From Combretum micranthum (lineage: Eukaryota > Streptophyta > Magnoliopsida > Myrtales > Combretaceae), in contig JAMXBD010001092.1 in the NCBI GenBank assembly GCA_024138025.1, positions 424,980 to 488,979 on the forward strand: a DNA stretch of 64,000 nucleotides. Direction: 5' to 3'. The translations under genes and the position numbers were made by a program. How positions within the stretch are numbered: the first letter of the stretch is position 1; each line of letters starts with the position of its first letter. Below the pieces are notes generated by a model. It was not told where the DNA came from. It saw only the letters and a list, made by a program, of their open reading frames with translations, and made no database searches. This document shows positions 50,745 to 62,040 of the stretch, piece after piece.

Positions 50745-51708
50745 CACACATTGTAGTTGATCTTATGAAAAACCATCTTCTTCTTCACCAGATATTCGTA
50801 CAAGTGCAACAAAGTGATTTGAGTGGAAATTTACGAGTTTTAGGCCTCAAAATAGTAAAATCCAGGTCATACAAGCCATGGCTTATTTCTGTAGACAATA
50901 GGTCATGGATTTTCAGTTCGAGGTGACTCAATGAAAATCGCTTTTCACTATCACACAACATCATTCATACAAGTGCAACAATGTGATTTTTAAGGAAATT
51001 TGTATGTCTTAGGCCTTGAAAGTTCAAAAAAATCCTAATCTTATAAAAAATGGCCAATTTTCATAAATCGTACGTCATGGATCTTGAGCTTCTAAGGTTA
51101 TCTTATGAAAATTCCATTTCTTCTTCATTGGGCACTATGTACAAGTGCAATATAATGATTTTTGTGGAAATTTGTGAGTTCTAAGCCTCAAATGGTCAAA
51201 TGATCCCAATATTACAAAGATTAGGCGATTTTGATAAATTACAGGCAACGGATTTCGAGCATCCGAGCTCATCCTGTGAAGATTCCTTTTTCTCAAAGCA
51301 GAACATGTTTATAAGTAACGTAATAACAAAGTAGTTTTGGTGGAAATTTACAAGTTTAAGGCTTGAGTGGTCAATAAATCCCAATCCTACTATAAGTGGT
51401 CGATTTCGATATGCTGTAAGCCATGGATTTTGAGATTCCCAGGTCATCCCATAAAAATCCCTCTTCTTCTTCACTGGACATCCGTACAAGTGCAGCATAG
51501 TGATTTTGGGTGAAATTTGCAAGTTTTAAGGCTTGACATGTCAATTAATCATAATCTAGCTAACAATGGCCAAATTTGATTGATTATAAGCCATAGACTA
51601 AACTTTCGACGTTACCCTTTGAAAATCTCTCTTCTTCTCCACACTTAATTCATGCAAGTGCAATAAAATGATTTTGATGAAAATTTATAAGTTCTAGGCC
51701 ACAAAAAG

Positions 51709-53301
51709 CGATAAATCGAATTTATTACTATTTTACGAGTGCTAAACTGTACTTTTGTTGGTCATTACATTGATAATTATCATGAATTTATCACTTATCA
51801 TTAATTTATGCTTTCAGGTCTTTAAAGAATATATTTTATAAAAAGAAAGCAATCCAAGTAAAAAATACAAAGTTTGAAAGCAAAATGTGGTCAACACAAC
51901 AAGAATATATCGTATTTCCAAGCCATGTCGAGAAATACGTGCTTGCAAGTGAAATTTTAAGTTTTTGCATGGTATGACTGCGGCATGACCTGTCGTAAGC
52001 CGTGTCAGTCTAGAGAATTGCTTTAGCAAAGGATACGATTGCGACATAACTTGTCACAAGTCATATCGTATCAAGGAAGTGACTATAACAAGGGACACGA
52101 CTGCGATATAACCTGTTTCAGTAGTGTAGTTCCAATAACAGGCTTTTTTTTTTAAACGACTTTTGGACTTCTAAATAAATGCATCTACACTTAAAATTGG
52201 AAAGTTCCAAAGGCTCCACTTCTAATAAAAACACCTAACAGCTTTCCACTATTGAGAAAGCTACTTTCCAAATCAAAGCCCTATCCTTCTCTTCAAGCAC
52301 ACGTCACTTTTCTATTCTTCAAGATCTCAACTTTCCTCTTTTAGGCAAATGAAATTTCCTCTTTTGAAGCTTTAGAAATCTATAAGAGTTCAAGATCCAA
52401 GAGCAAAAGGAGACATAGTAGATGAGTAGTGAAACGAATTTGTGTAGGTTATCTTAGCAAGTCAATTTGTGATTATTTCTCTAAATTGTAATAGTGGGTT
52501 ATGCTTATTTGTTTTTCTTTCCGACAATGAATACTTCTCCCATGGAGGTGTAAACTCTTTGTTTAGATTTTGATGAGCTCTAGGATGATTATGTAATTTG
52601 TTCATCATTGATTTTGATATAATGCTTGAATTCTTGAATCTAATTGTGTTGTTCTTTATTGTTTATCTTGAATTGATAGTGCACAATAATAATTCTTGAT
52701 TTGATATTCATGCAAATTAATCGATAAATTGTTTGTATGATTAAATCTACACAATTGGAAGGAGTTGAATGCAATCATATAATTAAGACAACATAATTCT
52801 TTGGGATTAGGGTGGAACTTAAAAAAACGATTCTAGATCTATAATTACTATTTCAGGAGCTTTAATTAGGAAGAAATTCCAATTAATTAACCAATGATAA
52901 AGTTTCAATAATCTTGATAAAGATATTGAATTGCCTTAGGAATCTCTGCTATTTAATAAAATCAACAATAAAATTAGAATTATGTTTTACGAAATCACGT
53001 ATCACCTATTGGAGATTCAAGATCTAAACGGCTTTTACATTTTAGATTATCTTTAGCTTAACTTGTGTTGTTATAATTCTAGTGATATTATTATAACTTG
53101 CTTAATCACTCTCTTTTGTTGGTTGAACAATAGAAGAATAATAAGTATGGTACCCATTAGTTATTGTAGGATCGAAACTTGTGCTTTAAATCTATATTAT
53201 TGTCGTTGATAGGTACACTTGCCTTTTGTATGGTCATAGAAAGATTTGAAGCATATGTTTAACTTATTATTAATTTTGTTTGCTATGTATGACTAATTAC
53301 C
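51709..53301 (+). mobile_element. 1,593-bp insertion in the right arm, probably an LTR
   Basis: The satellite stops within GGCCACAAAAAG and resumes with AAAAGGTCAACTAATC. AAAAG lies at both edges (51704-51708 and 53302-53306), consistent with a 5-bp duplication. The interior has LTR-like features, including TTCTCCCATGGAGGTGTAAAC near 52535 and GATAGGTACACTTGCC near 53210, which recall Athila/Tat-type gypsy LTRs. The edges are not TG...CA, so ends or class may be off. No coding part. Confidence 0.55.
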
Positions 53302-53934
53302 AAAAGGTCAACTAATCTCAATCCTCTTAAAACGGTTGATTTCAGTGTTCCATAAGCCATTGATTTTAAGTTTCTAAATTCACCAAGTGAAAATCCCTCT
53401 TCTTCTTCAAAGGGCATCTATACAAGTGCAATAAAGTGATTTTTGATGAAATTTTTAAGTTCTAGGCCATGAAAGGTTGAATAATCCAATCCATGTTAAA
53501 ATAGTTTATTTTAGAAGACTATATAAATCATGCATTTTAAAAATTTGGGGACACTCGATGAAAATCCCTCTCTTTCATCATAAGAAATCTGTACAAGTGT
53601 AACATTGTGATAGTGGTAGATATTTTCAAGTTCCAAACTAAGAAAGGCCAACTAATCTTAATCTTGGTGAAAGCAGTCGATTTCAAGGCCATGAATTTTA
53701 AGTTTTTAGGGTCACCTTATGAAAATTACTTTTCATTTTCACAGGACATCCATACAAGTGTAGTAAAGTGATCTTGGTGGAAATTTACAAGTTTTAGACC
53801 TCGAATGGCCTACCAATCCTAATTATCATAAGAAGACCGGTTTCAATGGACTGTAAGCAATGGATTTTTAGCTTCTAGAGTCACCATATGAAAATCCATC
53901 TTCTTCTTCATAAGACCTTCATACAAGTGAAACA

Positions 53935-55134
53935 TGTTGAACTTCAGAGTTTAATATGAATTTTGATGAGACAAGTTAATGCATAATCAACTATTTATTT
54001 GTTGTAAACTACACTTAATTAGTCAAATATATATGTGTGCGTGTGTACGCGCCCGTGCATGCTTTGTGAGTGCTTTCTGCAGGTTTTAGCAGAAGCAAGA
54101 ATTGTCAAGGGTAAGTCATAGCAAGTGGTCGAGGCTTGACAAAGCTAAGGTCAAGGCTCGATAAGGTCAAATATGCCTAAACAATGGTCCAGGGGTCGGT
54201 GGAGTCTTAAACAAGTTAAGTGATTAAGGCTCTACAAGTTTAGTCTCATATGCGACAAGACAAGCTAAAGAAGTGAATAGACTTATTGAAGGTTAAGTTT
54301 AGGCCTCAACGCCTAAAAAGTTGAGGCTCAACTAGTATAGAATAAATGCTTGACAAAGCTTGTCGAAGGCTCAACCATTGGAGTTTAGGGCACAACGGTT
54401 CAATTTTTGAAGCTCAACAAAACGCACGTATAAGAAGTGGTTAAAGGTAAGGTTTAGGTGCGACGGCTTAAAATCAAAGGCTGATGTGGAAAGGAAAAGA
54501 GCCATTAGAGTGCATTTAATGTTTGACAGGTTATAGACGTTATGTCTAACGAACTTTTGAATTTTAAAGACTATTTATATACAAAGTCTTGGAGATCAAA
54601 AAGGGGAACGAAGTGCTAAAATCATTTACGAGCTCTTTGTTGCAATCAAACAAAACTTTTATTTTCTTGCTCTTTTGTACGTTAAAATTTGCAAATATTT
54701 GTATAGAGAGAGAAAATACTTTAGAGCTCTGTTTTATTTTTACTATCTATTTGAGAGCATTTTAATGAGAAAAAGGAAATAGTTTATTTCCTTTGAGCTG
54801 TAAACTATTATATTGCTCTGCTTGAGCATTAATTTCAGATAAATATAAGTGATGGTGAAGACCTTGATTCGAGGTATTGGTGGACCGTGAATAGTAGAAA
54901 GAGGACCAAACTTCATGTTTAAATATTGCCTTGATTTTTCCCTATTCTTGTCTTTTAATTTACATATTATATCTTTTTTTTTATTTATCCACTGCAAATC
55001 CATTTATTTTTAGATTATTGTTTTCCAAATTAATTATTTTAGTTTTTGGGAAAATACTCAATTCATGCCACCCTCGCCCCTCGGACCCATCGCCACTCTG
55101 CCCTTAACCCTTGAGTGTTCCTAGTGTATTATCA
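53935..55134 (+). mobile_element. Solo LTR, 1,200 bp, in the right satellite arm
   Basis: The insert starts TGTTGAACTTCAGAG and ends CTAGTGTATTATCA, giving TG...CA ends. It is flanked by AAACA (53930-53934) and AAACC (55135-55139), a 5-bp duplication with one mismatch. The satellite word CAAGTG-AAAC continues as CAAGTGGTTTTAG across it. A TATA-like TTTATATACAAAG lies near 54575. The TGTTGAAC start and CCCTCGCCCCTCGG near the end recall Sire/Maximus-type copia LTRs (inference). Confidence 0.75.
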
Positions 55135-55439
55135 AAACCAAGTGGTTTTAGTAGGAATTTGCGAGCTTTAGGTATTTTAAGCTTACCAAAAATTGCCGAT
55201 TTCTATGGATTGTAAGCCTGGATTTTATCTTAGGAAAATCTATCTCCTTCTAAACACTTAATCCATAAAGTTGCAACAAAGTAATTTTGGTGGGAATTGG
55301 TGGGTTTTTTGCCTCAAAAGGTCAACCAATCCCAATCTTGCTAAGAATGGTCGATTTCGGTGGACTATAGGCAATGGATTTTGAGCTTCTAAGGTTACCT
55401 TTTAAAAATCCATCTTCTTCTTCACAAGATATCAATAGA

Positions 55440-55645
55440 AGTGCATCAAAATGATTTTAGTGGAAATCTGTGAGTTCTAGGGCTTGAAAGTTAACCAATT
55501 CTAATCCTGCTTCGAATGTTCAGTTTCAATGGCCTACCATACGAGTGCATCAAAATGATTTTGGTGGAAATTTATGAGTTCTAGGGCTTGCAAGGTTAAC
55601 CAATTCTAATCCCACTTAGAATGTCCAATTTCAATGGCATATAGG
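55440..55645 (+). repeat. Local ~103-bp duplication inside the satellite arm
   Basis: GTGCATCAAAATGATTTT occurs at 55440 and 55543, each followed by GAGTTCTAGGGCTTG and TTAACCAATTCTAATCC. These two copies resemble each other more than the neighbouring units and are shorter than the 170-bp period, so this is a later partial-unit duplication. Confidence 0.75.
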
Positions 55646-58600
55646 ACATTGAAATTGAACTTTTGGGTTCATCCAATGAATATATCTCTTCTTCTCCATA
55701 AGACATTTCATACAAGTGTAACAATGTGATTTTCGTGAGAATTTAGGGGTTCAAGGTGTCAAAAGGTTAACCAATCCTAAAATTACTAAAAATGACTGAT
55801 TTTAGTGGACTAACCCAATGATTTTGAGTTTCCAATATCACCCTATGAAATCCCTTTTTTCTTCTTCACACTATATCCATGCACATGCAAAAAGGTAATT
55901 TTGGTGGAAATATGTCAATTCTAACCTACGAAAAGTCAATTGATCCAAATCTTGGCGGATCATGATGGACAATAAGCTAGGGATTTTGACATTTGAGATT
56001 CACCATGTGAAAATCCCTCTTCTTCCTCACAAGAAATTCATACGAGTGCAAATTTTGGTAGAAATTTGTAAAGTCTAAGCCTCACAAGGCCAACGAATCC
56101 CAATTTTACTATGAATGGCCAATTTCAGTGGTCTATAGGCCTTAGATTTTGAGTTTCTAAGGTCACACAGTAAAAATCCCTCTTCTTCTTCACTGTAGAT
56201 TTGTATATGTTCAACAAAGTGAATTTGATGGAAATTTGTGAGTTCTAGACCTTGCAAGGTCAACTAATCCCAATCCTAATAAGAATGTTCGATTTCCATG
56301 AATTGTAACCCTTGGATTTTGAGATTTCAGGATCACCATGGGAAAATCCCTTTTTTTTTTTTCCTCAATATAGGGCATCCATATAAGTGTAACACAGTGA
56401 TTTTAGGGGAAACTTGCAAGTTCTAGGTAACAAAAGGCCAATTAATCTCAACTTGGTGAAAATAGTCGATTCTGATGACAGGCTATGGATTTTGAGCTCA
56501 TGGGATCACCTTAATGAAATTTTTTCTTTTTTAACGAACATTAATTTATGTGTAGCAAAGTGATTTTGGTGAAAATTTGCGAGTTATAGACTTTAAATTG
56601 TTAACCAATCCTAAATATCCTAAAAATGGCCGATTTCAAGGGATTATGCCATGGATTTTGAGCTTCTAAGGACACCGTTTAAAAATCCGTCTTCTTTTTT
56701 ATAAGGCATCTATACAGGTGTTATAAATTATTTTTTGTGGAAATTTTTAAATTTTAGGCCTCAAAAGGTCAACTAATTGCAATTCTCCTGAAAATGGTTA
56801 ATTTCGATAGACTATAAACCATGGATTTTGAGCTTTCTGAGTCACCCTATTCAAATCTCTCTTCTTCTTCACAATTAATCCACACAAGTATAACAAAGTG
56901 ATATTTTGTGGAAATTTTTTACTTTTAGGCCATGAAAGGTTAACAAACCTCAATCCTTATAAAAATAGTCGATTTTAGTGGAGTATTGTTTATTGATTTT
57001 AAGCTTCCGAAGTCACCCTATGAAAACCCCTCTTCTCCCTTATAGGACATTTGTTCATTTCCAATAAAGTGATTTTGGATGAAATTTGCAAGTTTTATGC
57101 TTTGAAAGGTTGATTAATCATAATCATGGTAAAACTAGTAGATTTCGATAGACTGTAGACCATGAATTTTAAGTTTCTAGGGTCACCATGTGAAAAGCGC
57201 TATTTTTCATCATAGGACATACATACAGGTATAATAAAGATATTTTAGGGGAAATTTGCGGGTTTCAAGCCACAAAAGTCAACTAATTTTTATCCTTGTA
57301 AAATTGGCTGATTTTGATAAACCATACGCCATGAGTTTTTAGCTTCCAAGGTTACCATTTAAAAATTCCTTTTATTCTTCAAAGGACATCTTGCAAGTAC
57401 AACAACATGATTTTAGTGGAAATTTTGGAGTTCTAGTCCTCAAAAGGCCAACCAATCCTAATCCCAATCATACAAAAAAAAGGGCCAATTTCAGTAGATT
57501 TAAAGCCATGAATTCTAAGTTTCTAAGGTTACCTTGTGAAAATCCCTTTCTTTCATCATGAGACATTCATGAAAGCATAGCATAGTGATTTTGGGGGAAA
57601 TTTGCAAGTTCCATGCCACAAAGAGTCAACTAATCTCAATCTTGGTAAAAATGGTTGATCATGGGCTAAGCCATCGATTTTGAGCTTCCAGGTTCAACCT
57701 GTGAGAATTCTTTTTCTTCTTTGCAAGACATTTGTACAAACGTAGCAAAGTAATTTTGCTGCAGATTTATGATTTTTAGACCTCGAATGGTCAACCAATC
57801 CTAATCCTCTTAAAAATGTTTATTTTTGTGAACTTTAGGTCATTAATTTTTATCTTTTGGGGACACATGTGAAAATCCCAATTCTTCTTAATAGGACATT
57901 TGAAGAAGTGCAATAAACCGAACCGTGATGATTAGATGAAATTTGCAAGTTTTAGGCCTCGAAAGGTTGACTAATCCTAATCCTACTATGAATGACTAAT
58001 TTTGGTAGACTATAGACTATAGATTTTAAGCTTTCAGGATTACCCTATGAAAATCCCCCTTTTTCTTCACATTTAATCCACACAAGTGCAACAAAATTAT
58101 TTTAATGGTAATTTGCGAGTTCCATACCATAAAGCACAAACTAATCCCAATCTTGGTAAAAACTACTGATTTTGATGGACTATAGGTCATGGATTTTGAG
58201 CTTCTAAGGTCACTGTATGAAAATTCTTTTTCTTCTTCATAGGATATCCATACAAGTGCAACATGGCTATTTTGGTAGAAATTCATAAAGTATACACTTC
58301 AATGGTCAACCAATCATAATCCTCCTAAGAATATTTGATTTTGGTGGACGGTAGGCCTGAGCTTCTAAAAACACCCTATGAAAGTCCCTATTCTTCTTTA
58401 CAAGACATCATCACAAGTGTAATAAAGTTTGATGAAAATTTTTGAGTTATAAGCATCCAAAAGGTCAACCAATCCTCAGTTTTGCTAAAAATGGCTGATT
58501 TCGACGAATAATAGACCATTGATATTGAGTTTTCAAGGTCACTAAGTGAAAATCCCTTTTTTTTTTTCTTCACATGTAATTTGTATTAGCACAGTAAGGT

Positions 58601-58865
58601 GATTTTAGTGAAAATTTATGAGTTCTAGGTCATGAAAGGCCAATTAATCCCAATCCCCCCAAAAATGGCTAATTTCGGTAGACCATAAGCCATAGATGTT
58701 GGGATTTCATGGTTACTATGTGAAAATCTCCCTTTTTCTTCACATGACATCTGTACAAGTGTAACAAAGTTATTTTAATGGAAATTAATGAAATTTAGGC
58801 CTTGCATGATTAACTAATTTGAACCTTACTAGTAACGGTCGATTTTTAGTAGATCGTAAGCCATG

Positions 58866-59780
58866 TGTTGAACCATGTGGAGGTTACAATCTTGTTCTAA
58901 TGAGAAAATATATTGCACAAATGCTTCAAAACTTAGTTAAGTTACATTTAAATAACAAAACTATTTTTTGATATGTTTAAACGTTATTATACATATTTGT
59001 TTTTGTGTTTTAGTGCAGTACGTACAAGAGAAACACACTGGCTCACTGGTACAAAAAGGAGAGGTGTGTTGCTTATTCAGTGAAGAGCGAGGGCTTGATT
59101 TGTAAATTGGCTTGCCGATGGCAGTTGCAATGGCTCATCGATGAGTTGAAAAATAGCTATTGGAAGTTTCTAAAGCCAACCGTTGGAGGCTTGTTTTTGG
59201 TGTAATGGCTAGCTTTTTGGTGCACCTATAAATAGAAGTTATTAGGGTGTTTTTACATAAAAGAGTAAAGCTTAACAAGATGATATTATATGAAAATACT
59301 CTCTTAAATTGTATTTTTTTTTCGTTAAGTGAATAATTCCATAGTGAGATATTAATTTAAGACACTATTCACATGTTTTGTTTGAGTGTTTCAGTGAAGT
59401 CCTGGTGTGTCGAGGCATTTGAGCAAAGTCCTACATGTGTGTAAGCATTTGTAAAGTCCTCTTTGTGAGGTATTATTGTGAAGTCCTTTCCTTTTTGTGA
59501 GACATGGTTTGTTAAATGAAATGTGTGAAGTTCTCCTTAAATCACACAATTATGGATCGTGGAGACTAAGGGGTAGGCCGAACTCCACGTTATATCATGG
59601 TGTAATCTTCTCATTTTGTTATCTCTTTATTATTATCTTTGTAATTACATCAATTGGGCATAATTGATAAAAAGAGATAAGAGTTAGTTAAGTGAGCTTA
59701 AAATTGGTTTAAAAAACTAGCCTTGTAGCTTCTGCTTTCGCACATGCATGTAAAAACCTAGTCATTTTTAACTTTCTACA
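58866..59780 (+). mobile_element. Solo LTR, 915 bp, in the right satellite arm
   Basis: The insert starts TGTTGAACCATGTGG and ends AACTTTCTACA (TG...CA ends). It is flanked by a perfect 5-bp duplication CCATG (58861-58865 and 59781-59785). Joining the flanks restores the satellite phrase GTAAGCCATGGACTT. A promoter-like CACCTATAAATAGAAG lies at about 59223-59238, and GGGGTAGGCCGAACTCCACG near 59570 resembles Sire/Maximus-type copia LTRs. It has no internal region, so it is a solo LTR. Confidence 0.88.
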
Positions 59781-60275
59781 CCATGGACTTAAAGCTTTTG
59801 GGTTTACCTCGTGAAAATCCCTTTTCTTCATAACATAATCTTCATAGAATTGCAACCAAGTGATTTTGGTGAAGATTTGCGAGCTTTTTTGAAAATTCAA
59901 CCAATCCCAACTTTACTATAAATGGTAAATTTTGGTGGACTATAGGCTATGGATTTTGAGTTTCCAAGGTCACCCTATGCAAAATCCCTTTTCTTCTTTA
60001 CACATAATCCATAAAAGTGTAACAAAGTCATTTTTGTGGAAATTTGTGAGTTTTAGAACTTTAAAGGTCAACTAATCCCCATCCTGGTAAAAATGGTCGA
60101 TTTTGGTGAACTATAGGTAGTAAATTTTGAGATTTTGTGGTCATCTTGTGAAAAATCCCCCCCTTTTATTTTCGTTCACAGGACATCCATACAAGTATAA
60201 CAAAGTGATTTTGCTAACAATTTGCATGTTTTAGGCTACAGAATGTCAACTAATCCCAATCCTACTAAGAATGAA

Positions 60276-61043
60276 AGGTAAAGACAGAGATGAGTTCGGG
60301 TTAGGGTATGTGAAGATAGCAGACACTAGTATAATAGTGGTTTGGTCTAAGTATTGTGGCTATAGCAATGCCTTTTTAGAATCATGAGAAGCTAGTTTTT
60401 TACTTTTTTTATTTTTTCAAAATTTTTGGATAAAGGTTCTCAACTTTTTCAATCTTTTGGACCTTCTAAAACTCAAATCTTAACTCATTTTCTTTCCATT
60501 TTGTCTAAAATTCAAGATATCCTAGAAAAAGTGGTTCAACGTTTTTGTGTTTCTAGAGAAAGGGAGTCAATGAAGGAAAAATGAATATATTTTTGTCTCT
60601 TCAAGTAACTTGCGAGAATATCTACCCAAATTCAAGTTTTAGTGATTCAATTTGTTCAAAGATGAAATACTAGATTTTTCTATCAAATTTCAATCTTCTT
60701 ATTTCTTAATCTTTTCTATAAATCTTTGTTATTTTTATAAGTTTTGTTAATAGATTTGTTATCTTTGTGCAATTTTTGGAAAAAAGGATCAAGATTTGAT
60801 ATCAAATCATATGGATTTGTGTTTCCTCTTCTTCCTTCTTTTTTCCTCCCTTTCTCTTCCAATTTTTTTTTCCCTTTTTCTAAGCAGACCTCTCTCTCTC
60901 TCTCTCTCTCTCACTTGCTTGGCCAAGCAAAGGAAAGGGGTTGCTGTAGCTAGAGAAGAGGGAAAAAAAAAAAAGATGAGATACATATAATTTTCTTTGC
61001 CTCATATTAAGCTGTTATTAACTAAAAATGCTACGTGGAATGA
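60276..61043. other. Intergenic DNA after the satellite, no gene supported
   Basis: It includes T-rich sequence, a (TC)n run at 60891-60913 and, right after it, a 16-bp perfect palindrome TTGCTTGGCCAAGCAA (60915-60930). The frames at 60744-60990 read the CT-rich tract and are not supported. Confidence 0.5.
60891..60913. repeat. (TC)n microsatellite
   Basis: About 11 TC units, ending TCAC. Confidence 0.95.
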
Positions 61044-61051
61044 CATGTTAA

Positions 61052-61590
61052 TAGAGGTGGGTAAACGTGACTAGCGGGCTGGATTAGACCTATTCGCATC
61101 GGCCCGCGGGTTAAATGGGCCAAGCCATTTTGGCTTGTTTTTAAACGGGCCAAAATTTCTCAGCCTGGGCCCGGCCCGCAAGCCAAATGAAAATTTATTA
61201 TTTATTATTTTTGTTATTTTTTATGTTAGATATGTAAAAATTAGAATATTGATATATTTTAAGTATATATTTATTGATTTAAACGTAATATGATATCTAA
61301 CAAATCATTTAAAAAACTTGTTTTTATTTACAACTAATCAAATGGTAAAAAAAATTAATCTTTAATATATATGATACATGTATTAATCTATTCTTTTTCA
61401 TAATATATTATAAATAATTACTAATATGTTTATTATATTATTTTATTCTTAAACTTTTTGTCTCTCTTTTTTTTTCTTTTTAAACTCTTGGTCCACAGGC
61501 TGGTCCAGCACGTCATGGGCCAGCCAGACCAATTTGGCTCCCATTCAAATGGGCTCAAAAAATTGGCCGCTGCTTGTATGCCCAGCTCTA
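61052..61590. mobile_element. Non-autonomous hAT MITE, 539 bp
   Basis: The left end is TAGAGGTGGGTAAACG. The right end, reverse-complemented, reads TAGAGCTGGGCATACAAG. The ends are inverted repeats of the common plant TAGAGGTGGGCAAAC hAT type. Flanking 8-bp repeats are CATGTTAA (61044-61051) and CATGTTAG (61591-61598), 7 of 8 matching. Subterminal GGGCC/GGCCC clusters sit at both ends around an AT-rich core. No transposase. Confidence 0.92.
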
Positions 61591-61721
61591 CATGTTAGGT
61601 AATATGATGGATATAATAATGACATGCATAAAAAGTTGCTTTAGGTAATATATTGATCAATTTTTAAATTTAGGTATCTAATTGTGTATTTACGAAATAT
61701 ATAATTTGTTTGTTTGATTTC

Positions 61722-62040
61722 TTTGTATCTTTTGTCTCCTATTTGTATTCAATCTGTATTTGGTCTTTTTGATTTGTTTATGAGTAAAAATATGCATTTT
61801 TTTTTTATTTGCATTCGTTTTTTGATAAACAATCAGTTTGAAAATAATAAAAAGAAAATGTCAAAATGACTACAATAAGATGAACCAAACAAAAGTCTGT
61901 TTGTTTCATCATTTTTCTATTGTTTCCAAACAGATTGTTTGTAAAAAAAATAAATATCGATAAAAAATGGATATTTTTATTCATAAACCAATCAATAAAT
62001 TAAATACTGATATAAAACAAATATGAGATAGGTGCCAATG
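61722..62040. mobile_element. Fold-back MITE with ~115-bp arms
   Basis: The arm 61722-61840 and the reverse complement of 61926-62040 align along their length. Shared order: CTCCTATTTGTAT / CTCATATTTGTTT, GTTTATGAGTAAAAATATGC / GTTTATGAATAAAAATATCC, and ACAATCAGTTTG / ACAATCTGTTTGG. The ~85-bp loop is AT-rich. Related fragments occur at 17249-17945, 24345-24425 and 35085-35215. I could not fix a target duplication, so the superfamily is open. Confidence 0.75.

Larger units (their letters stand above)
50745..60275 (+). repeat. Satellite-like ~170-bp tandem array, right arm (about 34 units)
   Basis: Units carry, in order, AAAATCCCTCTTCTTCTTCA, GACATCCATACAAGTGCAAC, AAAGTGATTTTGGTGGAAAT, TTGCGAGTTCTAGGCCTC, GGTCAACCAATCCCAATCC and GCCATGGATTTTGAGCTTCT, as a rough consensus. 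The CAAGTGCAAC anchor recurs at 50801, 50970, 51142, 51312, 51487 and 51655, spacing 168-175. After the first insertion it recurs at 53423, 53594, 53755 and 53924. Later units run to about 60200. Three larger insertions interrupt the arm. Minus-strand frames repeating KKKRDF-like peptides come from the repeat itself and are not genes. Confidence 0.93.

Noticed and set aside
51196..51522. 108-codon minus-strand open frame with KKKRDF-like peptide, similar to frames at 58026-58286 and 59709-59900
   Set aside because: They are readings of the ~170-bp satellite. Unit lengths vary and are often not multiples of three, and stops fall at random among units, so no protein is maintained.
45965..60275. 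CRISPR-like or bacterial repeat array
   Set aside because: Units are contiguous, ~170 bp and diverged, with no short identical repeats separated by unique spacers; the context is plant nuclear DNA.
60744..60990. Two overlapping frames over a Phe/Ser/Leu-rich stretch
   Set aside because: Low-complexity translation of a CT-rich tract and (TC)n microsatellite.
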